Numbered from the stretch's first letter, positions 24,743 to 35,422 are shown. The stretch: DNA of 64,000 bases from Prochlorococcus sp. AG-363-O15 (GCA_003278255.1 QCFZ01000006.1:1-64000); one strand, 5' to 3'. The notes: generated by a model from the sequence alone, not told the origin. Program-made: numbers and translations.

Positions 24743-25678
24743 TTGCTCCTTGTTTTTTGTTGTCCTTTGCGTGTTTTACTCACTGGTGCTAATGGGCAAT
24801 TAGGCAAGGCCTTAATTGCATCTTGTCCAAGAGAGATCGATTTGATTGCCTGTAGACGAGTTGAATTGGACTTAGGAGATCCTTTGGCTTGTAAGTGTGT
24901 AGTAGAACGCCATCATCCTGATTGGGTTTTGAATGCAGGTGCATATACGAATGTTGATAAAGCTGAGCTTGAAAAAGAATTGGCTAATGCTGTAAATGCA
25001 GATGCTCCTGCAGCTTTATCCTCGGCTTTGGCTGATATTGGTGGCAGGATGTTGCAGGTGAGTACTGATTTTGTTTTTGACGGAACACAAAATATTCCTT
25101 ATGTTCCTCATCATCCTGTTTGTCCTTTGGGGGTATATGGTTCAACCAAGGCAGATGGCGAAAAAGCAGTATTGAATTCGTTAGGAGAACGAGCTTATGT
25201 TATTCGTACTAGTTGGTTATATGGACCTGTAGGGAAGAATTTCTTGTTAACTATGTTGAGGCTGCACGAAACGAAAGCTGCCTTAGGAGAGTCCTTAAAG
25301 GTGGTTTCTGATCAGATTGGATGTCCTACTAGTACTTCAGGATTAGCAAAAGCTTGTTGGCAAATTATTAAATGCGTTTCTTTGTCTCAGCCAAGCTTGA
25401 CTAACAGCAATACCTTTTCACAAATTTTTCATTGGAGTGATGCTGGTAGAGCCAGTTGGTTTGATTTTGCTCAATTGATAGGAACTATTGCTGTTATGAA
25501 AGGTTTGCTTGTTGAAAAAGCAGATGTTCAACCAATAAGCACAGTAGATTATCCAACACCTGCATCAAGACCACATTTTTCTTTGTTAGATTGCAGCAGT
25601 ACTTATGAGGTTTTAGGTATGACTCCTGTTCATTGGTCTCTATCCTTAGAGCAGGTGATTTCAGAATTATGTCTTTAG
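24743..25678 (+). CDS. rfbD: dTDP-4-dehydrorhamnose reductase (TTG start; may begin nearer VLLTG)
   Basis: VLLTGANGQLGKAL, NAGAYTNVDKAE, STDFVFDG. Confidence 0.94.
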   Translation: MLLVFCCPLRVLLTGANGQLGKALIASCPREIDLIACRRVELDLGDPLACKCVVERHHPDWVLNAGAYTNVDKAELEKELANAVNADAPAALSSALADIGGRMLQVSTDFVFDGTQNIPYVPHHPVCPLGVYGSTKADGEKAVLNSLGERAYVIRTSWLYGPVGKNFLLTMLRLHETKAALGESLKVVSDQIGCPTSTSGLAKACWQIIKCVSLSQPSLTNSNTFSQIFHWSDAGRASWFDFAQLIGTIAVMKGLLVEKADVQPISTVDYPTPASRPHFSLLDCSSTYEVLGMTPVHWSLSLEQVISELCL

Positions 25679-25720
25679 TAATGACATTACTTAGTTCCAT
25701 ATTTACTTAGGAGTAATCAT

Positions 25721-26806
25721 GTGACGAGAATTCTTATTACAGGCGGTGCAGGATTTATTGGAGGAGCTCTAATACGACGTTTGCTAGTTCAAAGTGACAT
25801 GATGATTTTTAATTTGGATAAGATTGGATATGCAAGTGATTTGAAAGGAATTGAACAAACTTTATTAACTAGTGATTCCAAGAGATATGTTTTCCAGAAA
25901 GTTGACTTATTAGATTTTCAAAAAACCGTTGATGCAGTTGTTGCGGCTGATCCTGATTTAGTCATGCACTTGGCTGCTGAAAGTCACGTAGATAGATCAA
26001 TAGATACTCCTTCATCTTTTATGGAAAGTAATATCATTGGAACTTTTAATATTTTAGAAGCTGTACGTCAGCATTGGAATTCTCTTACTACATCTAGAAA
26101 ACAGAATTTTAGATTTCATCACATAAGCACAGATGAGGTTTTTGGCTCTTTAGGTCAAACAGGCTTTTTCAGTGAAACATCCTTATATGATCCACGTAGT
26201 CCTTATTCGGCTTCTAAAGCTTCTAGCGATCATCTTGTGATGGCTTGGCATCACACATATGGGTTGCCTGTAGTTCTTACTAACTGTTCAAATAATTATG
26301 GTCCTTGGCAATTCCCTGAGAAGTTGATTCCGGTTGTGATTTTAAATGCATTGGCCGGAAAAGCTATTCCACTTTATGGGGATGGCTCTAATGTTAGAGA
26401 TTGGTTATATGTTGAAGATCATGTTGATGCATTACTTTTGGTAGCAAGATCTGGTCGTATTGGTGAAAGTTATTGTATAGGTGGTTCAGGTCTAAATCCT
26501 GCTGAAAGTGAGAAAACTAATAAAGAGGTTGTAGAGGTAATTTGCTCTGAATTGGATATTTTGATTCCAGAAGGCGCTCCATATCTTCGATTGGTTTCGT
26601 CTGTAGATGATAGACCAGGTCATGATCAACGTTATTCCATTAACCCTACAAAAATATGTTCCGAATTGGGATGGAAGCCTAAACATAGTTTTCAACTTGG
26701 CATTTCACAAACTGTGAGATGGTATATCAACAATCAGGATTGGTGTTTTAGTGTATTGCAGAAAGCTGGCTATACTGGAGAACGATTGGGAAGATCTAAA
26801 TTGTAA
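25721..26806 (+). CDS. rfbB: dTDP-glucose 4,6-dehydratase
   Basis: ILITGGAGFIGGALIRR, HLAAESHVDRSID, STDEVFGSLG, YSASKASSDHLV. Confidence 0.97.
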   Translation: MTRILITGGAGFIGGALIRRLLVQSDMMIFNLDKIGYASDLKGIEQTLLTSDSKRYVFQKVDLLDFQKTVDAVVAADPDLVMHLAAESHVDRSIDTPSSFMESNIIGTFNILEAVRQHWNSLTTSRKQNFRFHHISTDEVFGSLGQTGFFSETSLYDPRSPYSASKASSDHLVMAWHHTYGLPVVLTNCSNNYGPWQFPEKLIPVVILNALAGKAIPLYGDGSNVRDWLYVEDHVDALLLVARSGRIGESYCIGGSGLNPAESEKTNKEVVEVICSELDILIPEGAPYLRLVSSVDDRPGHDQRYSINPTKICSELGWKPKHSFQLGISQTVRWYINNQDWCFSVLQKAGYTGERLGRSKL

Positions 26807-26907
26807 TTTACACAGCTCTTTTCTTGATATTTGATTGTCCATGATATCGATTATAATATTTTTGAATTGCTTAGCTTCTTATTAATACCTCACCCCAGAA
26901 TTGGCTT

Positions 26908-28095
26908 TTGATTAGTTTTGACCAATGGCGAGGAGATTGGCTTCATCAAAAGTGGCTTAATCTACCTCATTTACGAAATTTGGCCTTAAATGGATGGGAT
27001 GTGAGACGTTGTTATACCTCAAGTCCACAGTGTGTCCCAGCAAGAGCAAGTTGGTTGACAGGTAAAACGCCTGGTGAGCTTGGAGTTACAAGAAACATTG
27101 ATTATTCAGTGCCAGTTGACTCTCCTTCTTTTGTACGCGAATTACGTGATAAATATAATTACAAGACCATTTTATTAGGTAAATCACATTGGACGCCACA
27201 TTCGCCTGGTATTGATTTGCGGGATAATTTGCCATTAATGAATCGCTTAGGATTTGACCATGTTAGAGAAATAGCTGGACCAAGAGCTCTTGCAGTAGTC
27301 GATTGTGAATTGACCGATAAATGGTCTGAAGAAGGATTTTTGGAGGCTTATAGACAGGATCTTGAGATGCGCTATCAGGATGGATGTATACATACTGTCC
27401 GCCCAACAATTTTACCCAATCATCTTTACCCTGACCTTTGGCTAACTGATGTAGCTTTGCATGAAATAGCTTCACTTCCAAATAATCAACCTTGGTTTTT
27501 ATGGGTTAGTTATCCTGGTCCACATGAACCATTTGATGTTCCAAGTTCTTGGCGAGGTAGTCATGGAGATTTTTCTATACCACCGCCTGAAGATCGACCA
27601 AAAAATATAGATCAATTGAATAAATTAGCCCCGCCTGATAGTGAATTGGCTAGAAAAATATCTAGATGGCCAGATGGGATACCTCATTCATCTTTGATGG
27701 ACTTGCGTGAGGATTATGCAGATCACTTAAGTCTCCTTGATGCTCAAGTTGGAAAATTAATTGAGGCCATTGATTTGCGGTTTAAAAAAAAGAAGATTGC
27801 TATAAGTATCTGTAGCGATCATGGAGAGTTGCTTGGTGATTGGGGCTTATTATTAAAAGGTTGTTTTCTGGAAGGAGCTGTGCGAAGTTTGTTTTTGCAT
27901 CATCCACCAGGGGGCCGAAAAGGCTTAAGACGTTTATGGAATCCTTCTTCCCGTCCATATGGATTAACTCAAACGTTGTGGGCTGCCGCAAATGCAGTAA
28001 GACAACCTGACCAAGGTAGTTTTGGAAAGCATTTGAGATCCATATCTGAAGAGGTTCTTGTTGAATTTGGAAATGAAAAAATGATTGTCCGCTAA
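26908..28095 (+). CDS. Cys-type sulfatase (alkaline phosphatase superfamily)
   Basis: SFDQWRGDWL metal site, CVPARASWLTG (CxPxR formylglycine signature), CSDHGELLGDWGL. Confidence 0.85.
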   Translation: MISFDQWRGDWLHQKWLNLPHLRNLALNGWDVRRCYTSSPQCVPARASWLTGKTPGELGVTRNIDYSVPVDSPSFVRELRDKYNYKTILLGKSHWTPHSPGIDLRDNLPLMNRLGFDHVREIAGPRALAVVDCELTDKWSEEGFLEAYRQDLEMRYQDGCIHTVRPTILPNHLYPDLWLTDVALHEIASLPNNQPWFLWVSYPGPHEPFDVPSSWRGSHGDFSIPPPEDRPKNIDQLNKLAPPDSELARKISRWPDGIPHSSLMDLREDYADHLSLLDAQVGKLIEAIDLRFKKKKIAISICSDHGELLGDWGLLLKGCFLEGAVRSLFLHHPPGGRKGLRRLWNPSSRPYGLTQTLWAAANAVRQPDQGSFGKHLRSISEEVLVEFGNEKMIVR

Positions 28096-29162
28096 TGAGA
28101 CTTTTTTTACATGTTGGCCATGGCAAGACTGGTTCTTCTTGGTTGCAAAGTTGGTTAGCTTGTAATAGCAAGCTTTTGGAGGATTTGTATGGCTTGAGAT
28201 ATCCCATGAATTGTCCAGTTAGTGGGCATAGAGACCAGGCTGCCGCATTGGGCAGGTTCAGCATGGGGAATGGATATGTTCTTGATCCTTGGTTAAATGG
28301 GACATTAAATCCAAAATCAATAATTCAATTAGTCCAAGGCTTGCCTTCTGATGGAGCGCTACTTTTTAGTTGTGAACAGTGGATGAAAAGTTTACCGGAA
28401 AGGAGTGATGTGTTAAATCTTCTAGCCAATGAATTAGGGGTTGAAAAGATAGAATTTTGGTTGCTAGTTAGAGATCCTCTAGAACATGCATGTTCATTGT
28501 ATGGTCAAATGGTAAAGGCCCATGGCTTTACTGGGAGCCTTGCTGATTGGCTTACAATTTATGATTTACCTAAATATATAAGAACTTTTCTAGATAAATA
28601 CTCTGATATTAATGTTACGCATTATGGTCAAGCTAAAGATCGACTTGAGCTTGAACTTTTGACTTGGCTAGGTTTGCCATTAGCCCAAGGAGATTGTTGG
28701 ATACAACCACCATGCAAAAGAGTTAATCGCTCTTTAGATATCAATGAACTTATATTCTTACGCACCTTAAATACAATAATTGGCGGAAGATCTAGGCCTA
28801 TTTCAATGAGATTGGTTGAAGATTTGCCTGATCTATTAGTTCAAAAATCTCTTCCTAATCGTATTGAAGTAGATAGTTTCAGAAGTAAATGGAAGGCACC
28901 TGTTGAGTATTTAAATCATTTATTACCTTCTCACGCTCAGTTAAATCTTTATGATGAATATGAAATTCGAGAGTCAACCTTGACTAATCGAGATTCTTCC
29001 ATATCTCTTAGTAATGATCAATGGAGAATTATTATTCAGGCACTTATGAACTTAGGTGTAGAAGATATAAATACAAAAACTTATTCAAAATCATTATTTT
29101 CATCTCGCATTTGGTCAAGGCTTATTGCAAAAGTACGGCAAGCTTCTTCAGGGGTTCCGTAA
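28095..29162 (+). CDS. Sulfotransferase-like protein
   Basis: N-terminal HVGHGKTGSSWLQSWL P-loop-like PAPS-binding motif; LLVRDPLEHACSLYGQ. Confidence 0.65.
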   Translation: MRLFLHVGHGKTGSSWLQSWLACNSKLLEDLYGLRYPMNCPVSGHRDQAAALGRFSMGNGYVLDPWLNGTLNPKSIIQLVQGLPSDGALLFSCEQWMKSLPERSDVLNLLANELGVEKIEFWLLVRDPLEHACSLYGQMVKAHGFTGSLADWLTIYDLPKYIRTFLDKYSDINVTHYGQAKDRLELELLTWLGLPLAQGDCWIQPPCKRVNRSLDINELIFLRTLNTIIGGRSRPISMRLVEDLPDLLVQKSLPNRIEVDSFRSKWKAPVEYLNHLLPSHAQLNLYDEYEIRESTLTNRDSSISLSNDQWRIIIQALMNLGVEDINTKTYSKSLFSSRIWSRLIAKVRQASSGVP

Positions 29163-29851
29163 GTTTGCAGTTTCTTGATTAGTGGTATAGAAACTTGTTC
29201 CCCTTCCTCTATTGCTCTTTGAAGGAGAGGTGCTACATAATACTCTCCGTTTATAGTTTTTCTAGAAGTTATTTGTCTACAACCAGCTTCAAAGAATAGA
29301 TTTCCATTCGCAAAGCCATATAGACCTATAGAAGCATATTTAGATATCCTTTGTTTTTCAGCAATTTCTATAGCCCATTCGGGATTTTTTGGATCTGGTT
29401 TACCAAAAGACCAGTGAGTACCTTGGGCTTCGAAAACAGGCATTGTTGCAAAGGATTTGATCGGTTCTAAATCATCTGTCCAGTCGAACCAAGTGTCACA
29501 ATTATGAATATAAAGAGGTAGCTTAGTAGCATCATTATCAATGACTTTTAAGTATTTTATTGCTTCCATAGAGGTTGCTAGTTGGCCTGGTAATAAATTA
29601 TCTAATTCAATCCAATGAACCAATACTTCTTTGTAACGGTTGTTCAGTAAGGAATTTAAATTTTCTTTGACCGAGTGTTTTTTTTGTACCGTGATTACAA
29701 GCCTATCTTGAGATTTAAATTTAAAGCTTGTTAGAGTATGCTCTAGAAGCGTTATTCCTTTAATTTTAATTAGTGGCTTAGGTACAATAATATTTTTTTC
29801 TTGAAAGCGTCTCCCTTCCCCTGCGGCTGGAATTAGAAATAGACGTGACAT
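29081..29851 (-). CDS. NTP-transferase / sugar nucleotidyltransferase-like
   Basis: LFLIPAAGEGRRFQEKNIIVPKPLIKIKGITLLEHTL. Confidence 0.8.
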   Translation of the reverse strand: MSRLFLIPAAGEGRRFQEKNIIVPKPLIKIKGITLLEHTLTSFKFKSQDRLVITVQKKHSVKENLNSLLNNRYKEVLVHWIELDNLLPGQLATSMEAIKYLKVIDNDATKLPLYIHNCDTWFDWTDDLEPIKSFATMPVFEAQGTHWSFGKPDPKNPEWAIEIAEKQRISKYASIGLYGFANGNLFFEAGCRQITSRKTINGEYYVAPLLQRAIEEGEQVSIPLIKKLQTYGTPEEACRTFAISLDQMRDENNDFE

Positions 29852-30747
29852 TACTTTTGTGGAAAAGTATTTAGGTATGAAAGGAATGAGGGATGACCGT
29901 GAATTATTTCAAGGAATCTTTGTTTTCCTTTCGATGGTTTGAGTACATTGTAATATTTAAGAACTGTTAGAGTTGCAGCTGTTTCTAGTGTGGTCACAAA
30001 GCCATCTCTAGGTAATATTTGCTTTCTCAAATGTTTTACTTGTTCTCGACTAATAATAAAGCATCCTGAGTGGGGATTTTCGGTGATATCAAAACTTATT
30101 TCTTCTCCTAACGGATCAAACCTACCAGCGGCTATATAGGATTTTGGCTCGCAGAATTTGTTGATAAAGCTAGATGCCAATGGCCCATCAACTATTAGAC
30201 GAGAAGTACGCCCTGATAGTACTGTTTCAACTCTATGAGGCATCAAAACAAATTTATTAGATGTTCGTTCTAAAAACCAAAATTGCTTATCAAAGAAAAG
30301 AGGATCATTTATGATAATGTCATCTTCCATATATACAGATAAATCGGTTATAGGATCATATTTTATAAGCCAATCTCTAGCTTCTAATGGAAGATGTCTA
30401 GGATTCTCTAATTCAATATTATGAACATGTATTGAATCTTTGAAGAGATCTAAGACTTTATTTAATCGATTTTTCCCATCAGTAAAAACATGAATCTCAA
30501 GTTCTAAGCGTAAAGTTTGTTCTAGGCGATTAGGTTTTGCATCCCAATGATGTATTGAACGTTCTCCTATATGAAGAACAGCATCCTCTAATGTTCTTCG
30601 TTGTGAAAGCAAACTAGTTAGACATCTGGCAAGGGCAATTTCACGAGCGAGTTTTTGTCCAGGCCGACCGCTTCCATAACCAGTTCCATTTGTCTTCTCC
30701 GCAAAGAAGGACGGAATTGCAACGCGAATTGTGATTTGATCTTTCAA
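29851..30747 (-). CDS. Putative glycosyltransferase-like protein
   Basis: VYMEDDIIINDPLFF (DxD-like); located in glycan cluster; family not recognised. Confidence 0.4.
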   Translation of the reverse strand: MKDQITIRVAIPSFFAEKTNGTGYGSGRPGQKLAREIALARCLTSLLSQRRTLEDAVLHIGERSIHHWDAKPNRLEQTLRLELEIHVFTDGKNRLNKVLDLFKDSIHVHNIELENPRHLPLEARDWLIKYDPITDLSVYMEDDIIINDPLFFDKQFWFLERTSNKFVLMPHRVETVLSGRTSRLIVDGPLASSFINKFCEPKSYIAAGRFDPLGEEISFDITENPHSGCFIISREQVKHLRKQILPRDGFVTTLETAATLTVLKYYNVLKPSKGKQRFLEIIHGHPSFLSYLNTFPQK

Positions 30748-30804
30748 GAGTTTAAATAGTTTCAGGGATGAGCAATCTTTTTTTCATTGCAAGACTGAAC
30801 GCAT

Positions 30805-32430
30805 CTATTTTAAGCAGGATTTTAAAATAAGTGCTCCTGTGGCTGTTAAGGCAAGTTGTCGTCTATGATCATCTGAATGGATAGGTAACATAGAAAAGAA
30901 AAGACTAGCTGTTAATAAATTAAGTTCCTCGTGAGCAATTGAGCATGTCATTTTTTCTTGAAATAAACTACTTACAATGGGCTTTACTTTGGGTATATAG
31001 ACGTCCAGTTGAATATCTGATTCTGTATATTTGATTTCATAAAGATTACTGACGATGCTGTCATAATTACCGTTAATAGAATGGTTTAACTTGATTAAAT
31101 CATAGCGTGAGTCTCCACTTCCGACTGCCAGGGTGGAATTAACTGGTAATTCACCTCGAGGATCAATTAGTTTAATAGATGAGTAGAATGGGCTGCAAAG
31201 AATATTGTTAAAACACAAATCACCATGAATCAATTGAATTTGGGATGATTTTTCTAATACTGATAGTTCAGGAAGTATATACTCTATTATTGTTGAAAGA
31301 GAAGGAACAACTTCACCATTGATACGAATTTCAGATGACAACCATTTTTCAAGATACTTATTATTGCTTTTAAGTAAGTACTTCCATCTTGCCTTTAACT
31401 TGTCTGAAAATAACCAAGAGGTTGATCCAAGTTCGATTGGCCTAGAATTTTTGAGCTCATTCAGTATGAAAATAATTCGATCAAATATTTTCTCCCAATT
31501 ATTATTTCCTATATCCCAGTGTAAAAATACTTCTGATAAAGAAGGATAAGGTATTGATTCAAGTAGAAATGATTCTTCTTGACTTTCTCCCGGCTCCAAC
31601 ATTCTTGGAAAGAAATAGCTGACTGAAGTTGGTAGATTGCGAAAATATGCTTTTTCATCATCTAACCTTTTTTTATTAGTAGATTTTTTTATGATGATAT
31701 CTTTGATATCATCATAAAATAAGTTATTGGCGTTTCGAGATGGTAGAAGCAGTCTTTTTGAATATGTAGCTGTTGATTTGTCCACTAAATTATACCAGGG
31801 AACTTTTTTGACTATTTGACTAGAATATTGATTTAGTAGACTCTCGCATATCCAATGAATAGAATTTCTTTTTTTGCTAGATTGATGATAGATTATATCT
31901 TTTAACACTGAGACTGGTGAGGTTACTATATTAATGATAGGAAAAGATCTCTTTAATTCATTAGACTTATCTTCCTGATTCATTAGTGTATAGTTACCAT
32001 CATCGTCCATCGTAAATCCTGGCCATTCGTCTTGATAAAGAAGCTTTTCGCCAATTTGAATGCTTAATTTTTGACTGGGAGGTTGAACAGGAAGACTATA
32101 AATAGGATTAATCAATACCCAATTAGTGGTTATATTTTCCAAAAGCTCTAATATAACCTCGCAGATATCATTTTTATTTTCTATTTGAATTAGATTGGCG
32201 TTATTAAATGCTTCATAAGAAGGAACCCTTTCCTCGTGCTTATGTATCACATCTGTTGAGATTAATACGTTACAGTCTTTTTGATAGAAATCTAATAGTA
32301 ATTCTACGGCTAGTTTGCTGCCAGCAGGAAGAAATAAAGGGTGATCATTGATATAATGACTATTAAAAATTGATCCATAATTGAGGCATCTGTTCGCAAG
32401 TATTATTGCTGTAATGTCTCTAGCAGTCAT
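30805..32430 (-). CDS. Two-part protein: NTP-transferase-like N-terminus and aminoglycoside phosphotransferase-fold kinase C-terminus
   Basis: AIILANR... start; IQLIHGDLCFNNILC catalytic loop and IKLIDPRGE. Confidence 0.65.
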   Translation of the reverse strand: MTARDITAIILANRCLNYGSIFNSHYINDHPLFLPAGSKLAVELLLDFYQKDCNVLISTDVIHKHEERVPSYEAFNNANLIQIENKNDICEVILELLENITTNWVLINPIYSLPVQPPSQKLSIQIGEKLLYQDEWPGFTMDDDGNYTLMNQEDKSNELKRSFPIINIVTSPVSVLKDIIYHQSSKKRNSIHWICESLLNQYSSQIVKKVPWYNLVDKSTATYSKRLLLPSRNANNLFYDDIKDIIIKKSTNKKRLDDEKAYFRNLPTSVSYFFPRMLEPGESQEESFLLESIPYPSLSEVFLHWDIGNNNWEKIFDRIIFILNELKNSRPIELGSTSWLFSDKLKARWKYLLKSNNKYLEKWLSSEIRINGEVVPSLSTIIEYILPELSVLEKSSQIQLIHGDLCFNNILCSPFYSSIKLIDPRGELPVNSTLAVGSGDSRYDLIKLNHSINGNYDSIVSNLYEIKYTESDIQLDVYIPKVKPIVSSLFQEKMTCSIAHEELNLLTASLFFSMLPIHSDDHRRQLALTATGALILKSCLK

Positions 32431-33512
32431 TTTTTAATTCTATCACTTCTTAAAAAACCTTTTAAACTTTCGCTGGTGTGAGAATATATTCCATTGAAAT
32501 TTAGAAACTTTGCATAACATACTTCTGATGGGAATATAGGATTTCCTTTAAAGAAGGTGCTATAGCTATCTTCTAAACTTCCTTGATTCATTTGATATGA
32601 TTGTAATTTCAAAGAAAGTTCTTCTCGCCTATTTGTTATTAGATTACGTAAATCAGAAACAGTCTTTGGATTGCCTACCATAGATTTAGGAAATCGCATA
32701 CCATACCATTTTATATTATCATCTGATCCAATAATTTGATCGATATTAATAGGCCAATAATCTGAATCCTTCTTATAAAACCATCCAAGTAGACTATGAT
32801 AAAAACCAGAAAACAGCATCATCAACTCTCTTCTTCCTCCAAAGACTTTATCCGATGCTCCAATAATGCCATCAGAGCATAGTAATTCCTGATGCAAATT
32901 AACCGGGTTGATGTGGAAATAATCAGTTCTAAGTTTAAGTATATGTGAGTAATAATTCTTTTTTAATCGCTCTTGTTTTTTTACCATCTCCAAACAACAA
33001 TTTAATTTATGCCATTGATGCATACTGTTCAACTTCAGATTGGGTTCTTTATCAATTATTGAGATTGCCTTAGCAAATTTAATTTGGTTGGCTTCTTTCT
33101 CATACTCTTTTGATGTGCATATAAAGATATCAGCTTTATTACTCAAGATCTCAAAAAAACGCGTGCTTTTATCTATTAATCTTAGTTCTCCGGGTATGAT
33201 AATTGCGATATTTTTCCCCCTTAATTGAAAAGATAATTTTGGATATCTATATTGCAATATCTCAGGGAAAAAGTGATTGATTGTTCTGAGTAGAAAAATG
33301 TTCCCCGGATCTTTATTTTGAGCATTAATCCATATAGATTTTGCCTTTTCATGATTATCATTGAAGTATTGATCAAGGCCAGGCTTTATAATCTCCCATG
33401 CATGAATTCTTTTATTATCTAAACAATTTATGAGTAGCGACAAATTGTCAGTATTTTGAGAAGCACTATCTAATATCCAGTTTGGCTGACGAACAAAATT
33501 GATTTTTTCCAT
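32427..33512 (-). CDS. Putative glycan-biosynthesis protein (WavE/glycosyltransferase-like)
   Basis: HILKLRTDYFHINP motif; overlaps next gene by 4 nt. Confidence 0.4.
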   Translation of the reverse strand: MEKINFVRQPNWILDSASQNTDNLSLLINCLDNKRIHAWEIIKPGLDQYFNDNHEKAKSIWINAQNKDPGNIFLLRTINHFFPEILQYRYPKLSFQLRGKNIAIIIPGELRLIDKSTRFFEILSNKADIFICTSKEYEKEANQIKFAKAISIIDKEPNLKLNSMHQWHKLNCCLEMVKKQERLKKNYYSHILKLRTDYFHINPVNLHQELLCSDGIIGASDKVFGGRRELMMLFSGFYHSLLGWFYKKDSDYWPINIDQIIGSDDNIKWYGMRFPKSMVGNPKTVSDLRNLITNRREELSLKLQSYQMNQGSLEDSYSTFFKGNPIFPSEVCYAKFLNFNGIYSHTSESLKGFLRSDRIKK

Positions 33513-33654
33513 AGTTAATTTAGGATTATTGGAATATACGATGTCTAGATCAATACGTAGGAATTCTTGAGTAGCTAAAAATAATTTTAGCAGTTAGTTG
33601 TGATTAAATTCAAATCGATTCGAATTTGTACATCTATATATTAATTGGTTGTAT

Positions 33655-34701
33655 TTATCCGTTAGCGCGCATTTCAAATTCTTCTATTGCTTTATGTGTG
33701 CCTACATCTGACCAGAACTCATGTATCGGATAGCAAACTACATTATATCCATCAGAAATTGACCCTAATATAAAATCAGGCATGTCTAGAAAGTTAATAG
33801 AGTTTAATCTATGAGTTGAATTTAAGAACTCAGCTGATATTACATAAACACCAGCTGCCACATAAGACTCATAAACAGGTTTTTCTATAATATTAAGCAC
33901 TCTATTTTGCTGAATATCAAGAACTCCATATGGGTTTTGTATCTTATGATCTTTAGCAACAATTGTAATATTAGCTTTGTTGTTTAAATGATATTGAGAT
34001 AGATCTGTATAGTTGATATCTGTAATTACATCAGCATTCACAACTAAGAAGTCATGATTTATTTTAGCTTTCAATAGAGATAGTGCACCTGCTGTTCCTA
34101 AATATTTCTCTTCTTTGACAAAGTGAATATCTACATCACTAAAATTAGTGGTATTAAAATGCTCGATAATTTTATCTGCCATATAATTTACTGAAATAAA
34201 TAAGTTGGAAATTCCATATTTTCTAAGTCTAGATATTACTCTGTCAATCAAAGGTATTCCACCAACTTTGACCAATGGTTTAGGGATACTATTTGTTATC
34301 GGCCTTAATCTAGTACCTTTGCCGCCAGCCATGATAAATGCAGTCTTTATAGGAGATTTATCTACTCTTGTATCTAATATTTTTGTTGGTATCTTATCGT
34401 CATTTGTTATAACTATATAAGGTGCTTGAGTTGCTGTAAATAAATCGAATGCTTTACTTTCAGAGTCTGTAAAAATGGCATTGAAATTTGCACATATACT
34501 GATTTCATCTTGAAGGTTTCCGGATTTGAGTAGGTGTCTTCTAATATCACCGTCTGTAAGAGTCCCTAAAAAAAAACCTTTTTCATCAACAACTACAACT
34601 CTAATCGATTCATTAAGATATTTGAGTGCTTCTTCTACACAAGTAGTTAATTTAAGTGCTTTAAAATTTAGTGAGAGATTAGTCACAGGCCCAACCTGCA
34701 T
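33655..34701 (-). CDS. CBS-domain sugar-1-phosphate nucleotidyltransferase (PtmE-like)
   Basis: N-terminal CBS pair (GFFLGTLTDGDIRRHLL) plus FIMAGGKGTRLRPITNSIPKPLVKVGG. Confidence 0.85.
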   Translation of the reverse strand: MQVGPVTNLSLNFKALKLTTCVEEALKYLNESIRVVVVDEKGFFLGTLTDGDIRRHLLKSGNLQDEISICANFNAIFTDSESKAFDLFTATQAPYIVITNDDKIPTKILDTRVDKSPIKTAFIMAGGKGTRLRPITNSIPKPLVKVGGIPLIDRVISRLRKYGISNLFISVNYMADKIIEHFNTTNFSDVDIHFVKEEKYLGTAGALSLLKAKINHDFLVVNADVITDINYTDLSQYHLNNKANITIVAKDHKIQNPYGVLDIQQNRVLNIIEKPVYESYVAAGVYVISAEFLNSTHRLNSINFLDMPDFILGSISDGYNVVCYPIHEFWSDVGTHKAIEEFEMRANG

Positions 34702-35422
34702 CCACGTTTACAATTGTACCATTTAGTGATGTACCATTTGATATTATCCAGGATACTGATGATGCAATTGCTTCTGGATGTATAAGTCCAATATTAGATG
34801 TTGACTTTCTATATTCAGTTAGGAATGACTGATCATGCTCTTCACCATTAATTCCACCAGGAGCGATTGCATTAAATGTTATATTTATATCCCTAAATGC
34901 AGAAGCATAATGCTTTATAAGCATTATTGAAGCGGCTTTCATGGTCCCATAAAATGGGCTAGATGACATGCCCGGAGTATAATTGTAGTGCCTAAATTTT
35001 GGTGGATAAAGACCTTTAACTGATGAAATAAGAACTACCGATAATGAATGCTTTAATTTATACCTTTTTCCATATTTAACAGCAGCTGAGCATATCAACA
35101 TATCATTAGCAAATAATGCCGAACAACTTTGTGTAATATCATCTCTAGATAAGTCATCAATAGAAAAGTTGGGATATTTTAAAAGACTACAATTTACTAT
35201 ACCAATTATTCTTTCTTCTTCGAACTTGCATAGAAGTTCAAAAAAAGCTTCGCTTGTATTATAGTCATTTAGATTGAACTTCTCATATCTATAGTTTCTA
35301 TTTTCTTCTTTGGATTGGCTTATATCTAGATTAATTACATTAATGCCATCCGCTAAAAGTTTTTTTACCGTTGCCCTACCCACCAAACCTGATCCGCCGA
35401 AAACAAGTACAGTACTGTTCAT
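34679..35422 (-). CDS. SDR-family oxidoreductase (PtmA-like)
   Basis: VLVFGGSGLVGRATVKKLL, ISSVKGLYPPKF, PFYGTMKAASIML, APGGINGE. Confidence 0.75.
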   Translation of the reverse strand: MNSTVLVFGGSGLVGRATVKKLLADGINVINLDISQSKEENRNYRYEKFNLNDYNTSEAFFELLCKFEEERIIGIVNCSLLKYPNFSIDDLSRDDITQSCSALFANDMLICSAAVKYGKRYKLKHSLSVVLISSVKGLYPPKFRHYNYTPGMSSSPFYGTMKAASIMLIKHYASAFRDINITFNAIAPGGINGEEHDQSFLTEYRKSTSNIGLIHPEAIASSVSWIISNGTSLNGTIVNVDAGWACD

